Assembly (NCBI GenBank): GCA_964413825.1
Contig: CAYPTS010000072.1
Span: 1-9,083, forward strand
Length of the DNA stretch: 9,083 nucleotides
Source of the DNA: JAFGKM01 sp964413825
GTDB taxonomy: Bacteria; Ratteibacteria; UBA8468; B48-G9; JAFGKM01
Direction of reading: 5' to 3'
The notes under the pieces were generated by a model. That model did no database searches, was not told the origin of the DNA, and saw only the letters and a list, made by a program, of their open reading frames with translations. Below, piece by piece: positions 7,541 to 9,083 of the stretch (position 1 is its first letter; each line of letters opens with the position of its first letter). The position numbers and the translations under genes were made by a program.

Positions 7541-7547
7541 CTCCTCC
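7541..7547 (-). promoter_or_regulatory. Ribosome binding site that decides the GH172 start
   Basis: GGAGGAG on the minus strand ends 4 nt before the ATG at 7536. The alternative in-frame ATG at 7566 has no such site, would place a run of nine adenines inside the reading frame, and would lie only a few bases after the predicted transcription start. Confidence 0.75.
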
Positions 7548-7557
7548 GCGTTTTTTT

Positions 7558-7586
7558 TTGTAACATTCAATTCTTATGATTATAAT
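7558..7586 (+). promoter_or_regulatory. Putative promoter of the sulfatase gene
   Basis: TTGTAA (7558-7563), a 17-nt spacer and a perfect TATAAT (7581-7586) form a good sigma-70-type promoter. A T-tract at 7551-7559 sits immediately upstream, as an UP-like element might. Transcription is expected near 7593, giving a leader of about 30 nt before the ATG at 7624. The -10 overlaps the -10 of the opposite-strand promoter. Confidence 0.6.
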
Positions 7587-7606
7587 ACATTAATAAACTT
7601 TGTCTA
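7579..7606 (-). promoter_or_regulatory. Putative promoter of the GH172/URO-D-like operon
   Basis: Read on the minus strand, TAGACA (7606-7601, five of six matches to TTGACA), a 16-nt spacer and TATAAT (7584-7579) form a promoter. Transcription would begin near 7572, about 36 nt before the GH172 ATG. The leader would contain an A9 tract and the GGAGGAG ribosome binding site. Its -10 shares four base pairs with the sulfatase -10 through the palindrome ATTATAAT. Confidence 0.55.
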
Positions 7607-7617
7607 TTTTACTAAAA
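7607..7617. promoter_or_regulatory. Perfect 11-bp inverted repeat in the divergent spacer (possible operator)
   Basis: TTTTACTAAAA is a perfect palindrome around a central C at 7612, with further partial symmetry outward to about 7600 and 7624. It lies directly upstream of the minus-strand -35 and inside the predicted sulfatase leader, where one bound regulator could influence both directions. The AT-rich context makes a chance palindrome possible. Confidence 0.3.
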
Positions 7618-7623
7618 CAAATA

Positions 7624-9057
7624 ATGGATAAACCAAATATCATTCTCGTAATCTGCGACCAGATGAGAGGAGACTGTATCGGGGCGGTGGGAAACGACAT
7701 TATCCAGACCCCGAACCTTGACCACCTGTCTTCGCAGGGAGTCCTTTTCAAACACGCATATACAGCGGTGCCCTCATGCGTTCCTGCAAGGCCGATGCTC
7801 TGGACGGGACAGAACCAGTGGCACGTCGGAGTTCTCGGCATGGGACAGGGACAGAAAAATATGCCCAATGATTTTCCACACACGATAGCCGGAGAACTGA
7901 CACAAGCAGGATACCGGACCCACATGATAGGAAAGGGTCATTTCAATCCGCAGCGCTCCCTCATGGGCTTTGAATCCACCGAACTTGACGAAGAAGGGAG
8001 AATGCCGGACTGCGAATACAGAAACTGGTTCAAGGAACATGCACCTGAAGAAATCACCCCGGACGACCACGGCGTGGGCTGGAACTCATGGCATGCAAGA
8101 CCGTGGCACTGCGATGAATATCTTCACCCCACGCACTGGACAATGTCGCGTGCACTGGAGTTTCTAAAAACAAGGGACAGATCCAGGCCTTATTTCCTTA
8201 ACATATCGTTTGCAAGGCCGCATTCACCTTACGTACCTCCATCTTTCTATTTTGACCTTTACTACAGATGGAAAACACCTCCCCCTTACGTCGGCGGCTG
8301 GGCGAAAATGCATGACGACCCAAAAGAAGCAAGGAAGCGCGATGCATGGAGGGGAAAGATGACGCCGTTTCAGATACACAGGGCCCGTTCCGGCTACTAC
8401 GGCGAAATATCCTTCATTGACACCCAAATAGGCAGGCTCCTCAATTTCCACGAAGCCGACATTGCCAATACATGGATAATCTTCACGGCAGACCACGGAG
8501 ATATGCAGGGCGACCACAACCTGTGGCGCAAAACCTATGCCTACGAGGGAAGTACAAGGATTCCCTATATCATTACTCCCCCTGCAAATTCAGGACTTCT
8601 GGAAAACGTTATCCTTGAACAACCGGTAGGGCATACCGACATAATGCCCACTATTCTAAACGCCGCGGGAGTTCAGGTGCCGGCAACAGTTGACGGCATG
8701 AACCTCATGCCACTCCTCGAAGGCAAAAAAACCGAATGGAGGAAACACATACACGGAGAACACTGCACGTGCTATTCCAGAGAACAGGAAATGCAGTTTG
8801 TTACAAACGGGAAAAGAAAGTACATATGGTTCCCCCGCATCGGCACGGAACAGTTTTTTGACCTTGAAAAAGACCCCGGAGAATGTATCAATCTTATGGA
8901 CAATCCTGAAAGCCGGGATGAAATAGAGGAATGGCGCGGCTATCTTGTACAAGAACTCCAGGCAAGGGACTGCGGATGGGTAAAAGACGGAAAGCCCTTC
9001 TGCCCTGATGAAAAACCGCTGGTATCTCCATATAGAGACGTCCGCTACACCAGATAG
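7624..9057 (+). CDS. S1-type (formylglycine-dependent) sulfatase, predicted cytosolic
   Basis: This 477-residue protein hydrolyses a sulfate ester, by family assignment. The active-site motif is PSCVPARPMLWTG with Cys52 in the C-x-P-x-R context, the residue converted to formylglycine by a maturase (not in this window). Other expected residues are Asp12-Gln13 in ICDQMRGD, Lys104 and His106 in GKGHF, His200 in FARPHSPY, Asp290-His291 in TADHGDMQGDH and Lys303. These correspond to the usual metal and sulfate-binding set, with Gln13 and His291 as ligand variants. A C-terminal QFFDLEKDPGECINLMD (410-426) is typical of sulfatases. There is no signal peptide, which is unusual because many polysaccharide sulfatases are exported. 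The start at 7624 is preferred over an in-frame TTG at 7600, since family homology begins at once (KPNIILV). No Shine-Dalgarno sequence precedes it. The sulfate donor is unknown; its GH172 neighbour suggests a carbohydrate. Confidence 0.95.
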   Translation: MDKPNIILVICDQMRGDCIGAVGNDIIQTPNLDHLSSQGVLFKHAYTAVPSCVPARPMLWTGQNQWHVGVLGMGQGQKNMPNDFPHTIAGELTQAGYRTHMIGKGHFNPQRSLMGFESTELDEEGRMPDCEYRNWFKEHAPEEITPDDHGVGWNSWHARPWHCDEYLHPTHWTMSRALEFLKTRDRSRPYFLNISFARPHSPYVPPSFYFDLYYRWKTPPPYVGGWAKMHDDPKEARKRDAWRGKMTPFQIHRARSGYYGEISFIDTQIGRLLNFHEADIANTWIIFTADHGDMQGDHNLWRKTYAYEGSTRIPYIITPPANSGLLENVILEQPVGHTDIMPTILNAAGVQVPATVDGMNLMPLLEGKKTEWRKHIHGEHCTCYSREQEMQFVTNGKRKYIWFPRIGTEQFFDLEKDPGECINLMDNPESRDEIEEWRGYLVQELQARDCGWVKDGKPFCPDEKPLVSPYRDVRYTR

Positions 9058-9083
9058 TTCCTCCTTTAAAAAATCTTTTTGAA

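Noticed and set aside
7537..7566. Ten-residue N-terminal extension of the GH172 protein from an ATG at 7566
   Set aside because: It has no ribosome binding site, includes the A9 tract as lysine/arginine codons, and starts almost at the predicted transcription start; 7536 has GGAGGAG at good spacing.
7600..7623. Eight-residue N-terminal extension of the sulfatase from a TTG at 7600
   Set aside because: TTG is a weak start and no binding site precedes it; family similarity begins immediately after the ATG at 7624.
9058..9066. GGAGGAA on the minus strand past the sulfatase, resembling a ribosome binding site
   Set aside because: The only start codon at suitable distance is a GTG followed at once by TAG, so no gene follows it.
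9058..9083. Possible terminator after the sulfatase (AAAAAATCTTTTT)
   Set aside because: The potential stem is only A-T pairs with no G+C-rich hairpin, and the window ends there; not enough to call.
1..9083. CRISPR array, tRNA/rRNA, transposase or attachment-site signals
   Set aside because: No spaced direct repeats, structured RNA genes, transposase motifs or terminal repeats were seen; nearly all of the window is occupied by the seven genes.

Overview
The window is a compact bacterial segment of about 9.1 kb. It holds seven complete protein-coding genes, no RNA genes, no mobile elements and no CRISPR array. Base composition is moderate, near half G+C, with frequent ATA isoleucine and AGA/AGG arginine codons. 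The first protein has a Sec signal peptide without a lipoprotein cysteine, which suits a periplasmic protein of a diderm. The mix of genes (cytosolic-looking S1 sulfatase, DUF2961/GH172 glycosidase, two uroporphyrinogen-decarboxylase-like proteins lacking the haem-pathway motif, an iron/polyamine-type ABC importer) resembles accessory catabolic loci of the PVC group (Lentisphaerae, Verrucomicrobia, Planctomycetes) and of related uncultivated phyla. That placement is inference from gene content only; no phylogenetic marker is present.

Left block, + strand, 65-4090: a full ABC importer operon in the order solute-binding protein, ATPase, fused double-domain permease. The genes are separated by 4 nt and then overlap by 4 nt, with a plausible sigma-70-type promoter at 8-37. 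The architecture is that of Fe(III)/polyamine/thiamine/phosphonate-type importers, but the substrate cannot be read from sequence.

Middle block, - strand, read from 7536 down to 4097: GH172-family protein, then a 398-residue URO-D-like protein, then a 335-residue URO-D-like protein. Spacings of 47 and 15 nt make this a likely operon. It converges on the transporter operon with only 6 nt between stop codons and no visible terminator.

Right block, + strand, 7624-9057: an S1-type sulfatase with a CxPxR active-site motif and no signal peptide. It diverges from the GH172 gene across an 87-nt AT-rich spacer. There, both directions have good -35/-10 matches that share one palindromic -10 (ATTATAAT, 7579-7586).

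Working model (inference): the sulfatase and GH172 enzyme are switched on together from the shared divergent promoter and act in the cytoplasm on a sulfated, furanoside-containing small carbohydrate or conjugate. The two URO-D-like proteins perform a further step, possibly methyl-group removal. The importer may belong to the same pathway or may simply be a neighbour. The most noteworthy points are the shared-centre divergent promoter, the two dissimilar URO-D-like proteins with different potential metal-ligand sets, and the cytosolic location predicted for both hydrolases.
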